Shown here: piece by piece, positions 48,876 through 61,602 of the stretch
Layout: every line of letters begins with the position of its first letter
Numbering within the stretch: position 1 is the stretch's first letter
Origin: Sinotaia quadrata
Lineage: Eukaryota > Mollusca > Gastropoda > Architaenioglossa > Viviparidae
DNA: 64,000 bases
Direction: 5' to 3'
NCBI GenBank assembly: GCA_028829895.1
Contig: CM054181.1
Location: 100,614,360-100,678,359, forward strand
Translations under genes and position numbers: made by a program
Notes under the pieces: generated by a model
What the model saw: the letters and a program-made list of their open reading frames with translations, nothing else
Told to the model about the DNA's origin: nothing
The model's database searches: none

Positions 48876-48876
48876 T
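48365..48876 (+). mobile_element. 5'-truncated non-LTR retrotransposon 3' end, copy 1, with (TAA)n tail
   Basis: The frame from 48363 reads VNILWDFEIRTDRMNPARR then LDIVVLN..AIIEVAVPSNRNI and EREKIEKYQDLRLEIQ. This is the C-terminal segment common in RLE-type LINEs (the PD..D..K arrangement). It stops at TGA (48595-48597) where copy 2 reads on, and later sequence is shifted. The element ends in about 38 bp of (TAA)n at 48836-48876. A dead fragment. Confidence 0.75.
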
Positions 48877-49300
48877 CCTGCACGAAGATCAGACATTGTA
48901 GTTCTCAATAAGTTCAACAGAACAGTAACAATCATTGATGTCGCTGTTCCAAGTGATAGAAACATACAAACAAAAGAAAGAGAAAAAATAGAAAAATACC
49001 AAGACCTCAGATTAGAAATCCAGAGACAGTGGAATGTAAAAGCAGAAGAGATACCTATAGTGATAGGAGCCTTGGGGAACATAACATCTGAATTGGAAGG
49101 CTACCTGAATAAACTCCCTGGAAACCACAGAATCGCTCCACTACTCAAAGCAGCGCTCCTCGGAAGTGCCCACATCCTCCGTAAAACCTTGGATCTCCCA
49201 GAATCTTGGTAAGATTCCGAGACCTTGGGTCACAACCGACAGTCAAACAGAAGTCGTGGAAAGAGGCTGAATAATAATAATAATAATAATAATAACAATA
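48877..49300 (+). mobile_element. 5'-truncated non-LTR retrotransposon 3' end, copy 2, with (AAT)n tail
   Basis: 48877-49212 is open for 111 codons: SDIVVLN..TIIDVAVPSDRNI, EREKIEKYQDL, EEIPIVIGALGN, then AALLGSAHILRKTLDLPESW and TAA. The IPIVIGALG and LLGSAHILRK blocks are typical of the LINE C-terminus. About 60 nt of 3' UTR precede a second (AAT)n tail. It begins directly at the TAA tail of copy 1. The reverse transcriptase is absent, so it cannot move by itself. Confidence 0.8.
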
Positions 49301-50352
49301 ATTTTTATTAAATATTATTATTGTTTGTTTGTTTTAGTTGCCAACAAACAAAATTTTACTATCATTATCAACAACACAATTATCCTAGTATTTTCACTTT
49401 ACTGTCTTGTCAAAGAAATGGAATAGAAGTATTACATCACAAATAAAGGTATGTGTATTTTCAATGCAACCCGACCAACGTATTTCAAGAAAAAGAACAA
49501 CTAAAATATTAGAGCAATAGAGAAGTTAGAATGTGAATCATTGAAATTATTCCATTAAAGACAATGCAAATTAAAAAAAATTATTTGAAGACAGTGCAAA
49601 ACTTAAACTTCATTATTTGAAAACATTGCAAAGTTAGAGCAGTTCCATTTCTAGACAATACAAAGTTAGGACAATTCCCTATGAAATATGTTTGTCAGGT
49701 TACAGTTTGAGAGAACTTATCTTAAGCAGGGTTGAATATTACGCAAGGACAAACATAACTTCATGACAAAAATTACACAACTTTGGATAATATATTGTTG
49801 ACAAATAAGGAAATATAATTACAACAGTTTCTTTGTTAATGTAGCTTAGTTTTAAAACATACTTCCTTCAGCTGACCAAGTACACATATAAATCTAGGAA
49901 ACGCAAGGAAATCAAATAGTCAAGAGAAAGGGGGGAAAACAGCGACCACAAAAAATATAATACAATAAAATTAACGAAGAAAAAATCTATTTTTAAAACT
50001 AGAAGGACGATGCAAAGAAAAGTAATGTAGTAATAACTTCAACAAAAAAGGGAGAGAAATATAGAGTCGGCGAATTGTCTATTTGCGCTTACACCCTGCG
50101 TTCTCAAGGATATTAAAATCGGGATGCAATTTTATTCTTCTTTAAAAAATACATTTCAAACTGAATGTATATTTCACGGGAGCTTATATATATACATAAG
50201 TGCATTCTTGTTGTCAGAATAACCATTTCTAATTTGTTTTAAAATCTAAGTGGTCCATTATTTTAAACATACTTATATGCAATGCTAATATATCCAGCAC
50301 ATCTATGTGTTTATGGTTTCACCAAAGTTGCCCATTTATGGGCCATTATATT
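49301..50352. other. AT-rich non-coding stretch
   Basis: Nothing recognised apart from a small repeated motif (GACA.TGCAAA.TTA) at 49555-49670. Confidence 0.4.
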
Positions 50353-50511
50353 CAACAGGCAGGCTTCAGACCAGGGCGAAGCATAACTGAAAAGATTTTT
50401 AATCTGAGATTGCTATGTGAGAAGTACCTTCAACACCAACAAGACCTTTATCATGTCTTTGTAGATTTTAAGAAGGCGTTCGACAAGGTTTGGCATGCAG
50501 CCCTTTGGTCT
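50353..50511 (+). pseudogene. Non-LTR reverse transcriptase fragment
   Basis: About 53 codons within the open frame starting at 50305 read QQAGFRPGRSITEKIFNLR and then DLYHVFVDFKKAFDKVWHAALW. These are the GFR.GRS block and the A motif (first catalytic Asp in F.D..KAFD) of LINE reverse transcriptases. The upstream domains, the YADD-type motif and the C-terminus are missing; after the Trp the sequence turns into unrelated hydrophobic codons and stops. A dead internal fragment. Whether it belongs to the same family as the fragments at 48.4-49.3 kb cannot be told. Confidence 0.8.
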
Positions 50512-52331
50512 CTTTTGTATTATATTTTATTTGTATTACTTCAGATATCTGCTCAGTCAATAACTTTTTATTATTTCTTATATTTTTAATTTCATTTCTG
50601 TGTAAAGTTTTTCAGATTTTGCAAAACTCATTAAGAAAACTTTAGAATAATATGAAACAAAATTTTATGTCATAAATACATTGATTGTTTTATATGCGTT
50701 TAATCAAGCCAATCAAGGAAGGATGCTTAATTTCCATTGAACTGATTATTAATAAAATTAATAATCACAATCACTATTAGTCACATAACTGTAACACTTC
50801 AAATTGTACAAATATTTAATCAGTAAATTTTTATTTTCTGAAACCATGTTTAATACTGATGGCTCACCAAAAGATTCACCAGCAAGATGTTTAATAATCA
50901 CTAACAAGCTGTGTGTTATACTTTATAATATATTCATATCTACAATATTATAGTATATTTTATAATATAGTCATATTTACAATATTACATTATATTTTAT
51001 GTGTATTCACATTTACAATATTACAATGTTTATGCATGTAACACAAAATTCCAATGCATACTCACAATGAATTTATTAGCAAGGTGTTTATTTAATTAAG
51101 GAAAAGTTGTGTCACTATAATGTTTTATTTATGTTATGTATTTCCAGTACTAATTGTGTCCATTCATGTAAACAAATATTCACTGATATAAAAAAGATAT
51201 TAAAACACTTTCACTTTCTGTTTCATCATGTTCATGCTAGAAGTGATAAAGAACTAACCCATTTTGAAATTATTGATTCAAGATATCTCCTCGTTATCGC
51301 TTACACCTTCGTCGTACACTTGCTGTTTCTCACGACTTTCCTGCCTCCCATTTGACGTCACGACTCCCATTTGATGTCCCGAGCTTATTCGTTTCCGAAG
51401 ACACTCAGAACCTTGTGTTCGGCAAAGTCAGTAGGGATTTATATTTTAATTCATAAAGTTCATTTATCGTTTATTCACAACAAAACGACGAGTTTTTATG
51501 GAAATAATAATCTTTGTTTTAAAATTTTGCGGAAAAAAGTCTGGAAGCATACTAATCCTTTAAACAATTGTAGGCTGTGTCAGAATATTCCAAAAGCTAA
51601 AATTCAAGCTCCTTGGGGAAAAAATAAACTATCAAAATTTTTCTATTGAACAGCCAAAATTAATAACACATGTGCTGTGTCAGAAAATCCCGTCACAAAT
51701 TAGCAAAGCGCTTAATATGCGTGTTTTTAAAAATTCTCTCTGGAAAAAGAATGTATCACCTTTTCAAAGGAATTACACCATTCATGTACAATGGTTTGCA
51801 AATCATTTCTGACATTGTTTATGCACAGTTATAGTATGTCTGACATCTGTCAAAAACTACTTTGGTTTTGCTCATTGAGTCATGTAAATGTGGAAATGGA
51901 AATACTATTGCCTCCTTTATAAATATTTCTCCATGACGAGAATTTTGTAAATTATAAAGTTAGCGTGTAGCTAAGGTTTAATGACGTAAAATTGTAAGAG
52001 TGATCTATTGCTGAAGCCACAAAGCCTTAACATTGTTTCATATTATCTATTGCAGCTGGCCAATTTTTTATCATCATGATTTTCTGCTGAATTGGTCCTC
52101 GTGTTCACTCTGAAATGCACACCTTATTCAGGTTGCAAGCTGACGGTCATCATGTGACGTCACGACAAGGGTGAGGAGCACAGTGCAAGTGGACTCATCT
52201 TTATGGAGGCAGAGTTAAGTCCCTTCGAACTGCACAATTCATAATTTGACCAGATGAACAATAAAATCAGATAAATGAATGTTAATTTTGGGACAGTAAA
52301 TAGACGGTGGATGGATATATATATTACAGAA
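50512..52331. other. AT-rich non-coding stretch
   Basis: Contains a small tandem repeat (TTATAATAT..TCATAT.TACAATATTA) at 50920-51030. The plus-strand frames at 51107-51649 have no recognised domains. Confidence 0.4.
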
Positions 52332-52570
52332 GGATTTATCTTCTCCTTTGCTGTTTTCCACTTAGAGAAATATTGTGTGATGGTAAATGTTTGCCTTTAA
52401 TGTTGTGAAAGAGAGAAAATTTTTACTGTGCCCACATATCTGCCAAGTGAGAGAGACGAGTGGTGTCTTCTGGAGAATTATTAATAACACAAATTAAGAG
52501 TCTCATCATTTGTAATTAATTATGGATGGTTAATCACCATCATAATCATAACCAGTAACTAGGGTGGCAT
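52332..52570 (+). mobile_element. Dispersed repeat family, copy D (3' end only)
   Basis: Matches 53648-53898 of copy C: TTTATCTTCTCCTTTG, GTTTG.CTTTAATGTTGTG, CGCCAAGTGAGAGA-like sequence, GAATTATTAATAACA and the terminal AACTAGGGTGGCATT. Confidence 0.75.
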
Positions 52571-52660
52571 TATGTTACGCTAAGTATTTGTACTTTATAC
52601 ACATTAATTTCTCTAATCAATTACATGTATATAACAATATTTCTCAGCTCTTGCACCAGA

Positions 52661-52758
52661 TAGATGGATGGATGGATGGATGGGTGGATGGATAGATGGA
52701 TGGATAGATGGATGGATGGATGGATGGATAGATGGATGGATGGATGGATGGATGGATG
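52661..52758. repeat. (GATG)n tetranucleotide array
   Basis: ATGGATGGATGG with a few GATA units. It joins directly to the 5' end of dispersed copy C. Confidence 0.97.
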
Positions 52759-52760
52759 TG

Positions 52761-53905
52761 TGACCCGACCTTGGGCACTGCTTGCGATGATATTTTTGGG
52801 TAAAGAATACGCTAGAGCTGCTGATGTAATCTAAACCGGTTTTGGGTGGATGAGTAGTTTTAATTATCCAATCGTTAAGATTTACAAGAACGAGACCAGC
52901 CAATGGGCTAATATCAAAGTTTACTTCTTGAAAAGAATTTATTTTCTAATCACTTTGAATTTGCTGTGGAAGACGTCCAGTCACGAAAGGTGGCCGTTAG
53001 CTTAATGGTGAGTTAAATGACTGATTGAGAGAGAATGGTCGTAGAAATATTTCAGGCATTTTGCTATTGATATGTTATACTTGTGCTTTACATAGATATG
53101 TATTTGTCAGTAGATTATTATTTCTACAAATTGTGAATTACGATGCTCTTCTGTAGTATGCTAAACACTTAACATTGTTTCTAATAAACATGTTCATAAA
53201 CTACTATATTTTGTATTTATTATGCTGTATTCATGTATCACGCTAATAAATACTGTTGCCGGAAACTAATTGTGACTGTTAAGAAAGTGCATGAAAGACT
53301 ATTGTGGAAGTAATTTGACAAGGTTTTGTACAAACCATTATCACTATAATCTCTGCAACTTTATTTCTTTTCTCTGGTAAGAAATTATCCTGTGGTTTAT
53401 ATTGACACTAATCTGTTGAATTATATGTTAGGAAATAAGACTGTATAAACTTTGAAACTATTTGAACGGGGTTCTTGGAAATATTGATGACAAATAATCT
53501 TTTCATTGTATTCGCTATATCTATATTTGATTGTTGATTTAATAAATATATTGTTAAATTTATTGACCTTCTTACACATATCGATAACCATATGTTGAAG
53601 AAGAAACTGGTTGAATGGGGCCTCGCTAAATATAGATTAAAGATGGGTTTATCTTCTCCTTTGATAAGACGTGTTTTACCTATTGTATTATATATATTAT
53701 ATATATTGTATGACGTTGAATGTTTGTCTTTAATGTTGTGGAAGCAAGAAAACGTTTACAGCACCCGTATATCCGCCAAGTGAGAGACGGGTGGTTTCTT
53801 CAAGAGAATTATTAATAACATAAATTAAGATTCTCATCACTTGTAATTAGTTATGGGTGATTAATAATAATAATCATAACCAATAACTAGGGTGGCATTT
53901 TTCAT
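52761..53905 (+). mobile_element. Dispersed repeat family, copy C (5' and 3' parts, middle deleted)
   Basis: 52761-53275 matches copy A from TGACCCGACCTTGGGCACTG; 53280-53660 matches copy B; 53648-53898 matches copy D and ends AACTAGGGTGGCAT. Relative to A plus B, about 400 bp of the middle is absent. Its left edge touches a (GATG)n array and its right edge a (GATA)n array. No conserved reading frame is shared between copies, so it appears non-coding. Confidence 0.75.
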
Positions 53906-53910
53906 AGACA

Positions 53911-54310
<400 letters not shown>

Positions 54311-54311
54311 G

Positions 54312-54545
54312 GGACGGGTCTAGGAGGGGAAGTATAACTGTTGAAAGGTCGATAAAAGACTACATCAACAAAAAGTTGTCTTTATTTCTAGGACGGGTCT
54401 ATGAGGGGAAATACAACTATTGAAAGGTCGATAAATAACTACAGTGGAAAATTGTCTTTTATTTTAGTTCCGACGACGAGTTTTGGAGGAGAAAGTATAA
54501 CTGTTGTTGAAAGATCGATAAATGTTACAGTGGAAAGTTGTCTCT
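54312..54545. repeat. Minisatellite of about 80 bp, 3 copies
   Basis: GACGGGTCTA.GAGGGGAA, GTATAACTGTTGAAAGGTCG and AAGTTGTCTTTATTT blocks recur with moderate divergence. Confidence 0.85.
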
Positions 54546-54615
54546 GCACTTACTCGTTTAGATGAAAATAATGCTGCATGAAATACTATGAAAACCATAT
54601 ACCAGGAATATCTAT

Positions 54616-54700
54616 ATCTCTCTAATGCCATACATACTTTGATACTAATCTGGTTGTCTCTCTAATGCCATACATACTTTGATACTAATCTGGTTGTCTA
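54616..54700. repeat. Tandem duplication of about 41 bp
   Basis: Two copies of CTCTCTAATGCCATACATAC with TTTGATACTAATCTGGTTGT. Confidence 0.95.
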
Positions 54701-54819
54701 GAGTCTAGACAACTATATGTGCGTGCGTTTTCTTAGAAAACCGGGAACGTGTTGATAACTCTTCTTGGATTAATTTCACTTCACCATCCTGGCCATAAGG
54801 AGATCATTTGGTTCAAGAG

Positions 54820-55080
54820 GTCGTTAAGTGTTAACTTTATTTAGTCTAAATGTCAGATATGTGATAGTGTGGAGTGTTAACCTTATTTAGTCTAAATGTC
54901 AGATATATGATAGTGTGGAGTGTTAACCTTATTTAGTCTAAATGTCAGATATATGATACTGTGGAGTGTTAACCTTATTTAGTCTAAATGTCAGATATAT
55001 GATAGTGTGGAGTGTTGACCTTATTTAGTCTAAATGTCAGATATATGATAGTGCGAAGGCCGTTAGGTGTTAACCTTACT
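54820..55080. repeat. 46-bp minisatellite, 5 copies
   Basis: GTGTTAACCTTATTTAGTCT with AAATGTCAGATATATGATAGTGTGGA; starts at 54874 and 54920 confirm the period. Confidence 0.97.
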
Positions 55081-55736
55081 TACTCTAGTGTGTGTGAGTG
55101 AATAATAATTTGTATTCAGATTGCTAATGTCATTACACTGCAAATTAAATAATTTCAAATAAAACAGAACCTTAAATTTAAATAAATATTGTTGATTTAA
55201 TATTTTTGTTAATTTAGCATTGTATTTAATATGTGTTCTTCAGTAATACTTAGTCATATATATATCTTTATAAAATTTAAAGACTAACATTTTCCTATCA
55301 GTTTCCTCAGAAGTTCTAAGTTTAATTCAACGTGTTTTAACCAAATGATGCATGGAAAAGGTGTAGCTAAAAACTCCACTCTAAACCTTTTAAGTAGTTT
55401 CTAGATAAGATCAGTTTTTACACAGGATGTCAAAATTTTCAAAAACTGCTGTTTATAGCAATAAGGCTGCTGTTGTTCTTGTTATTAATATTGACATTTG
55501 TTTGATATTAGTAGCAGTACATGTAATGGTAGTAATTAACTTTAGCAATTATGAACTTCCTATGACTTAAGAATGTGGTTGGCGTGCATAAGAATTATGG
55601 TTACTCTTCTTAATTTCAGTATGTAGTAATTCCTGTTCTGGACATTATTATGAAAGTAATTTGAAACTGTTGGAGAAAGGTTTGTGAATAAGAATTGGAA
55701 AAGTACCTTACAATAATATTAAATTTATTTGTGTGT
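55081..55736. other. AT-rich non-coding stretch
   Basis: Nothing supportable. Confidence 0.4.
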
Positions 55737-55763
55737 AGTAGATAGATAGATAGACAGACAGAC

Positions 55764-55853
<90 letters not shown>

Positions 55854-55910
55854 GTAGGTAGATAGATAGATAGATAGATAGATAGGTGGGTTTCTATCTA
55901 TCATCTATCT
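55737..55910. repeat. (GATA)n tetranucleotide array
   Basis: About 38 units with a few GACA and GGTA variants. Confidence 0.98.
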
Positions 55911-56690
55911 GACGAATATTTTCAGGGCAGAAAGTTTTAATCTCTAAATATTACTTTCTTATACAGAATGTAGCATTTATAAATTTTGTATTTTAGTAAG
56001 TGCTCAAGTACATGTGTTATTTGCACTCGAGTAAGTTGTACATATTGTAGATAGACTGCTTCATGCACATTATATCAGAATGCTTTCAGGGAAAATGGAT
56101 TAGCAAGTTGACGCTGACTGAGTGAGTAAGATTAGCAAGTTACTTCTGACAACGATGCTTGTCACGAGGCTAGATTAGGCAGGTGTTAGTAGGAGACATG
56201 GGCGTTGCTTGAGGACAGGCAAGACCGATTAACAATTAGAAGCGTTAGTAGAGCCACACGTTGACCAATGACCAAAAACTGAGTAATAACTTTGGCCAAT
56301 CAGATAGATTTAGAGTGGAACCTAACCTTGAAGGTTTGGGATAGAAACTTGCAAAAACGTTATTCTCCTCTGAAACTTCACTAGAAGAAGATGGCTTGAA
56401 TCTCCTTTTGGAACGCGTGGGATAGTTATACATGTAAGTCTATTTCTAAGTACAAAAATTAGTCTGTTGTTAGGAAACTTACAATCTGGTGTTGTTGAAT
56501 TTTATGCAAGTTTTGGGTTGTGTAGAAGATAACCATTAATACTGCTATATTTTATAAAACCTGAGGAATAATGTGTAGAATAATATGAAGAATATATATT
56601 TGTTTGTAAGTGTATACTGAATCTGTGAAAAAATAAAGTAAATGTTTACATTTTCTCAATGCATTGTCATGTTTCTTATTGGGGTAAGTG
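55911..56690. other. Non-coding stretch
   Basis: A short direct duplication (AGATTAGCAAGTT..TGAC) lies near 56097-56150. The minus-strand frame 56245-56433 has plausible composition (FKPSSSSEVSEENN) but no family match or splice support. Confidence 0.35.
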
Positions 56691-56699
56691 TACGTCAGC

Positions 56700-57066
56700 G
56701 ATTCCTGACAGACTTGGAAATAGACTGAATTTTGTAATGGAACATGCGGGCTGACAGACTTGGAAATAGATTGAATTTTGTAATGGAACATGCGGGCTGA
56801 CAGACTTGGAAATAGATTGAATTTTGTAATGGAACATGCGGGCTGACAGACTTGGAAATAGATTGAATTTTGTAATGGAACATGCGGGCTGACAGACTTG
56901 GAAATAGATTGAATTTTGTAATGGAACATGCGGGCTGACAGACTTGGAAATAGATTGAATTTTGTAATGGAACATGCGGGCTGACACTTGGAAATAGATT
57001 GAATTTTGTAATGGAACATGCGGGCTGACAGACTTGGAAATAGATTGAATTTTGTAATGGAACATT
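56700..57066. repeat. 46-bp minisatellite, 8 copies
   Basis: GACAGACTTGGAAATAGATT with GAATTTTGTAATGGAACATGCGGGCT; starts at 56707, 56753 and so on. One copy near 56984 lacks 4 bases. Several minus-strand frames are open because the unit lacks stops there. Confidence 0.97.
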
Positions 57067-57149
57067 TAGTAACGTTTAGGAGAGATAGGAAGACATTCAG
57101 TGAAATAGATTGTATGGAAAGAAGAAATTAGGTTTTTTTTTCCAATCGA

Positions 57150-57722
57150 GCACGAGTCTGCACTGAATATCCTGCACTTGATGTTCTGCATTCGGTGACC
57201 TGCATTTTATGCCCTTTTGTTGATGTTCTGAACTTGGTGACCTGTATTTGATGACCTGCATCTGATGTTCTGCATTTGATGTTTTGCACATGATGACCTG
57301 CACTGGATGTTCTGAACTTGATCGTCTGCAGTTGATACTCTGCATTTGATGTTCTGCACTTGATGACCTGTATTTGATGTTCTGCACTTGATGACCTGCA
57401 TTTGATGTTCTGCACTTGATGACCTACATTTGATATTCTGCACTTGATGACCTACATTTGATGTTCTGCACTTGACCTGCATTTGATGTTCTGCACTTGA
57501 TGACCTACATTTGATATTCTGCACTTGATGACCTGTATTTGATGTTCTGCATTTGATGTTTTGCACTTGATGACCTGCACTGGATGTTCTGTACTTGATT
57601 GTCTGCAGTTGATGACCTGCATTTGATGTTCTGCGCTTGGTAACCTGATTTGATGTTCTGCACTTGATGACCTGCATTTGATGTTCTGCACTTGGTGACC
57701 TGTATTTGATGTCCTGTGCGAC
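57150..57722. repeat. 14-bp minisatellite with 28-bp higher-order pattern, about 40 units
   Basis: Alternating GATGTTCTGCACTT and GATGACCTGCATTT. The minus strand (CAGAACATCAAATG / CAGGTCATCAAGTG) has no stop in any of its three frames, producing several overlapping long frames. Confidence 0.95.
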
Positions 57723-58620
57723 TACCACTTAAAGAAACTCAACGAAGTGGAAACTGCCAGAGCTATTGGGCATTGGTGACAGTGACAAGAACACAGCTAT
57801 CATGTTATTAATTTTTTATTAACTGTTTATCTTGTTTTCTACTTTGTGCGATGTAGCTTATTCTGTGTGATTATTCTGTTGATTATAATATACATTTACA
57901 TTGGTAGAACAAATAACAGTTATGAAAGAAGACATTCATATAACAAAGCTAAAGGAATACTGACTTTTAGCAGGTATGTGTTGGTTATTCTCATGTAAGG
58001 GGTGTTAAACTATCTTCATGAACATTCATAAGTCGACACGCCAAGGACTGTGAAGTTATGATCTTGAAACTTTGATTATATTTTAATTTCAATATGGTTT
58101 AGAGATATCTTCTTCACCCTTTATATATGAATGTGTTTACTATTATATTCTATCCGTTATTGAATTCTTGTTAAATTTCCTTTACATTTTGCACTTACGC
58201 GAATTAATTGGAAGAAATCTCAGGCATGCAAGTGGGGCCGATTGTGACGTAAGAAATTGACACGTGTAAGAAAGACGGACCAGTGATGGGTAGTGTCAGG
58301 CCACCATTTACTCCGGAGTCTAAGTATCTAGGTAGGGAAATTGACTGGGTAGGGAAATTGACTGGGTAGGGAAATTGACTGGGTAGGGAAATTGTTGATG
58401 GGCTACAACTCTTTCGGCTTGCACTTTTAAAACCATTTAGACCCCGTTTATATGAAGATTAATTTATATTAACTGAAGTTAATATAAAAAATCTATCACA
58501 ATATTTACAAAATTCCATTTCATTTAATACAAAATTCAAGGCATTCTCATTTCTTTTTATGACGTGAAGTTTGACCTACTTTGGAAATTAGACATTCTGA
58601 AGACAGAATACCGTATTATA
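57723..58620. other. AT-rich non-coding stretch
   Basis: Contains the small 17-bp array listed next; otherwise nothing supportable. Confidence 0.4.
58332..58396. repeat. 17-bp minisatellite, 4 copies
   Basis: GGGTAGGGAAATTGACT, the last copy diverging after GGGTAGGGAAATTG. Confidence 0.95.
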
Positions 58621-58621
58621 G

Positions 58622-58806
58622 CGCTCGGAAGGTAGTCAGAGCTTAATCAATAATCACACGGTCCATGATTCTGCTCTTGCATTGGTATCAGTAACTGTTG
58701 TGTCACAATTATCACTCGGAAGGTAGTCAGAGCTTAATCAATAATCACACGGTCCATAATTCTGCTCTTGCATTGGTATCAGTAACTGTTGTGTCACAAT
58801 TATCAC
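58622..58806. repeat. 91-bp tandem duplication
   Basis: Two near-identical copies starting CTCGGAAGGTAGTCAGAGCT at 58624 and 58715 and ending TGTGTCACAATTATCAC. Confidence 0.97.
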
Positions 58807-60254
58807 TTCGCCTGCATTTGCTTGTGATCTTACAAAAATCACTTGTCGGTAGTACAGCGAAGGACGCTTGTTCTCTGTCAAATTAGCAAAAGAAAATATA
58901 GTTCACTCTCTTTTTCTAACCTATAGACCCTCAAATTCACGTGGAAATCGCCTTCGCAAATACGTTGATGTTACGTTTGTGTTTTATTAATTTTTCGAAA
59001 GTCTTAATTTCCTCGAAGACATGTATAGTGTCATACGTTCAATGTTAATGTTATGGTTCAAGGGAAGCAATATTTAACTTTTATCTTTCAATGTTTAGCA
59101 AGGAGGAATAGTCTCCCTTTTAACAAATGACGTAGAGTTAGTCTTATGTTATCTTGCTAATTTTAAAAGACATCATACATGAATGTCACAATAAAGAATT
59201 TTTTAAGTTACATTCTAAGTCTGATTTATTTATAGTATTTAAAAATGTTGACCATCTGTCAGTGAAACTATTTGTTGACAAATTTTGAAAATCCAAACGC
59301 ATCATAAGTTTATGAACTAATTTTCCCCAATAAAGTCTTTATATACACAGACATTCACACATTATACAAAGTTCCTAGAAATATATACAGATGTTGTCAT
59401 GGAGTTCAATCACACATTATACAATGTTCGTAGAAATATATACAAATTTTGTCATGGAATTACATCACACAATAGAAGCAATGTTTAAATATTACATGCA
59501 TCTTCAAATGTATCAGTCGTGTCTTATATTAGAATGCTAATTATAATAAACATTATAATTGAAAACCACAATAGCAATTTTAAAAGTTAAACTTTTATGT
59601 TTTGTTTATACTACACAAAACTTCTGGGCATTGGTAAGGATTTATCGACAAATTTTGAAAAGACGAAAGTAGCTGAACTAGAAAAAATACATCTGCGCTT
59701 TAGTTGGGTTTTATATTGCACTACTGAGTTCAGCTATGTTGCATTGTTGTGCTCACATATGTTGCCTTTATGTGTTTATAAGTGTGATCTATATTTCTCT
59801 CTGGCATGTTCAATGGTTTTGCTCTGTTGTGTATTTTAGCCCTGAATATTACCGTTCATTTCAGTTGCATATGCTGATAGTGTCATCTGCAATATGCTTC
59901 GGAAAACTGGCGGTGCATTATTTTTTTTTTAAACTGTAAGTTACTCTCTTTATTTTAAAAAAAAATGTATTTAGATGCAATATTGAATATTTTGCCGATC
60001 ACCTTGTGCTATAGATAATGGTAAACAATTGTGCAGAACCAGTATTGACCTTTCTGCTATTTTGGTACGCTAAACATGCACGCGGGTTCGGTTTGGAGGA
60101 GGGTTAACTCCCTTGTCCGTGTTGACATAAAGGACGAAACTAATTTGTTAATATTAGCTGACATTTCCAACTTATTTAAATTTATCGATTAATTTATGTA
60201 AATATTATGTTTTGCATTGATCGTGGGTTTAATGCGACTTGGTGTTTTCAAAAG
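58807..60254. other. AT-rich non-coding stretch
   Basis: Includes a duplication of about 58 bp at 59350-59475 (TCACACATTATACAA.GTTC.TAGAAATATATACA). No gene supported; the plus-strand frames at 59597-59939 are low-complexity Cys/Leu/Phe strings. Confidence 0.4.
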
Positions 60255-60263
60255 CATTGAGTA

Positions 60264-60574
60264 TGATGGTTAAATGTGTATATACCATACACTGCATTAT
60301 AAATATATGACGTGTAATTATTGTATGATGGTTAAATGTGCATATACCACACACTGCATTATAAATATATGACGTGTAACTATTGTATGATGGTTAAATG
60401 TGCATATACCATACACTGCATTATAAATATATGACGTGTACTTATTGTATGATGGTTAAATATGCATATACCACACACTGCATTATAAATATATGACGTG
60501 TACTTATTGTATGATGGTTAAATATGCATATACCACACACTGCATTATAAATATATGACGTGTAATTATTGTAA
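60264..60574. repeat. 62-bp minisatellite, 5 copies
   Basis: TGATGGTTAAATGTGCATAT with ACCACACACTGCATTATAAA and TATATGACGTGTAATTATTG; few substitutions. Confidence 0.97.
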
Positions 60575-61069
60575 TGGTGTAGAAAAAAAATGTAGAACTG
60601 TTCAGAAGATATCGAAAGGGCTTCATTTTATACTTTATGTTGATCTACATTTTATCGTTTAGTAACTGTTTGTACACATGTGCAATTATTAAATTTGTGA
60701 GTGTTTATGCTTGTGTTTGTGCTTGTGTTTGTGTGTTAACAATCACTTGAGAGAAGACTAATTACGTCGTTGTTTCTGGCGTTTATATTTCTCACATATA
60801 ATTTCTGGTGATGACTACAGGGTCAAGTGTGTCTATGTCTATGAAAAAGTGTGTAAAAGGGTTTTGTGTCTATGTCTATGAAAAAGTGTTAACAGTGTTT
60901 CATGTGAAGAGGATAAAATACAGGAAAGTGGCCTCAATATCTCATTTCATTATGCATATCCCAAAGAAAAATGTAAATGAAATGAATGCAGTAACAAACA
61001 CAAAAAAACGTATCTTAATTATTCAAATCCAGGTTAACCTGTTGTAAATAATACAAATCTACGTTTTCT

Positions 61070-61290
61070 GCTATTGCTAGAACATTGACAATTTTGTGCC
61101 GTCATTTGCATGTATGTTGATAGAACCTTGATAATTTTATGCTGTCATTATATATATATATATTACTAGAACCTTGATAAGTTTGTAATGTTACGGATAG
61201 TAATACTCTTAAAAACTTGCTAATTTTCTGATGTCATTGTATGTATATTGCTAGAACTGTGATAATTTTGTGACGTGACTGTGTATAATA

Positions 61291-61346
<56 letters not shown>

Positions 61347-61400
61347 CTAGAACCTTGATAATTTCGTGATGTTTCTGTATGTATAATTCTAGAACCTTTA
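61070..61400. repeat. Degenerate repeat of about 60 bp with embedded (TA)n
   Basis: GCTAGAACCTTGATAATTTT with GT.(C/A)TGTCATTGTATGTATATT recurs about 6 times. One unit holds a (TA)n run of about 50 bp (61292-61342), so the microsatellite probably grew from the unit's own TATATAT. Confidence 0.8.
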
Positions 61401-61602
61401 AAATTGTGACAGTCAAAGCAGCATCTTGAATAATCTCGGGGTAGCAGGGTACTGAATTTTTAGCATTCACTTTAGAAGTACGGTCAAATTTCTCAGCCTC
61501 TTTCAACATTTGGTTAAAATGTTGAAATATTTTGAATTGAGTTAGATATGATGGAATTTCTCTTTCTCCGAAATTTTCAAAATTTAAGCACCGAGATTTT
61601 GA

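Noticed and set aside
53592..53783. Open frame inside dispersed copy C
   Set aside because: The homologous stretch in copy B has stops and different codons, so no protein is conserved.
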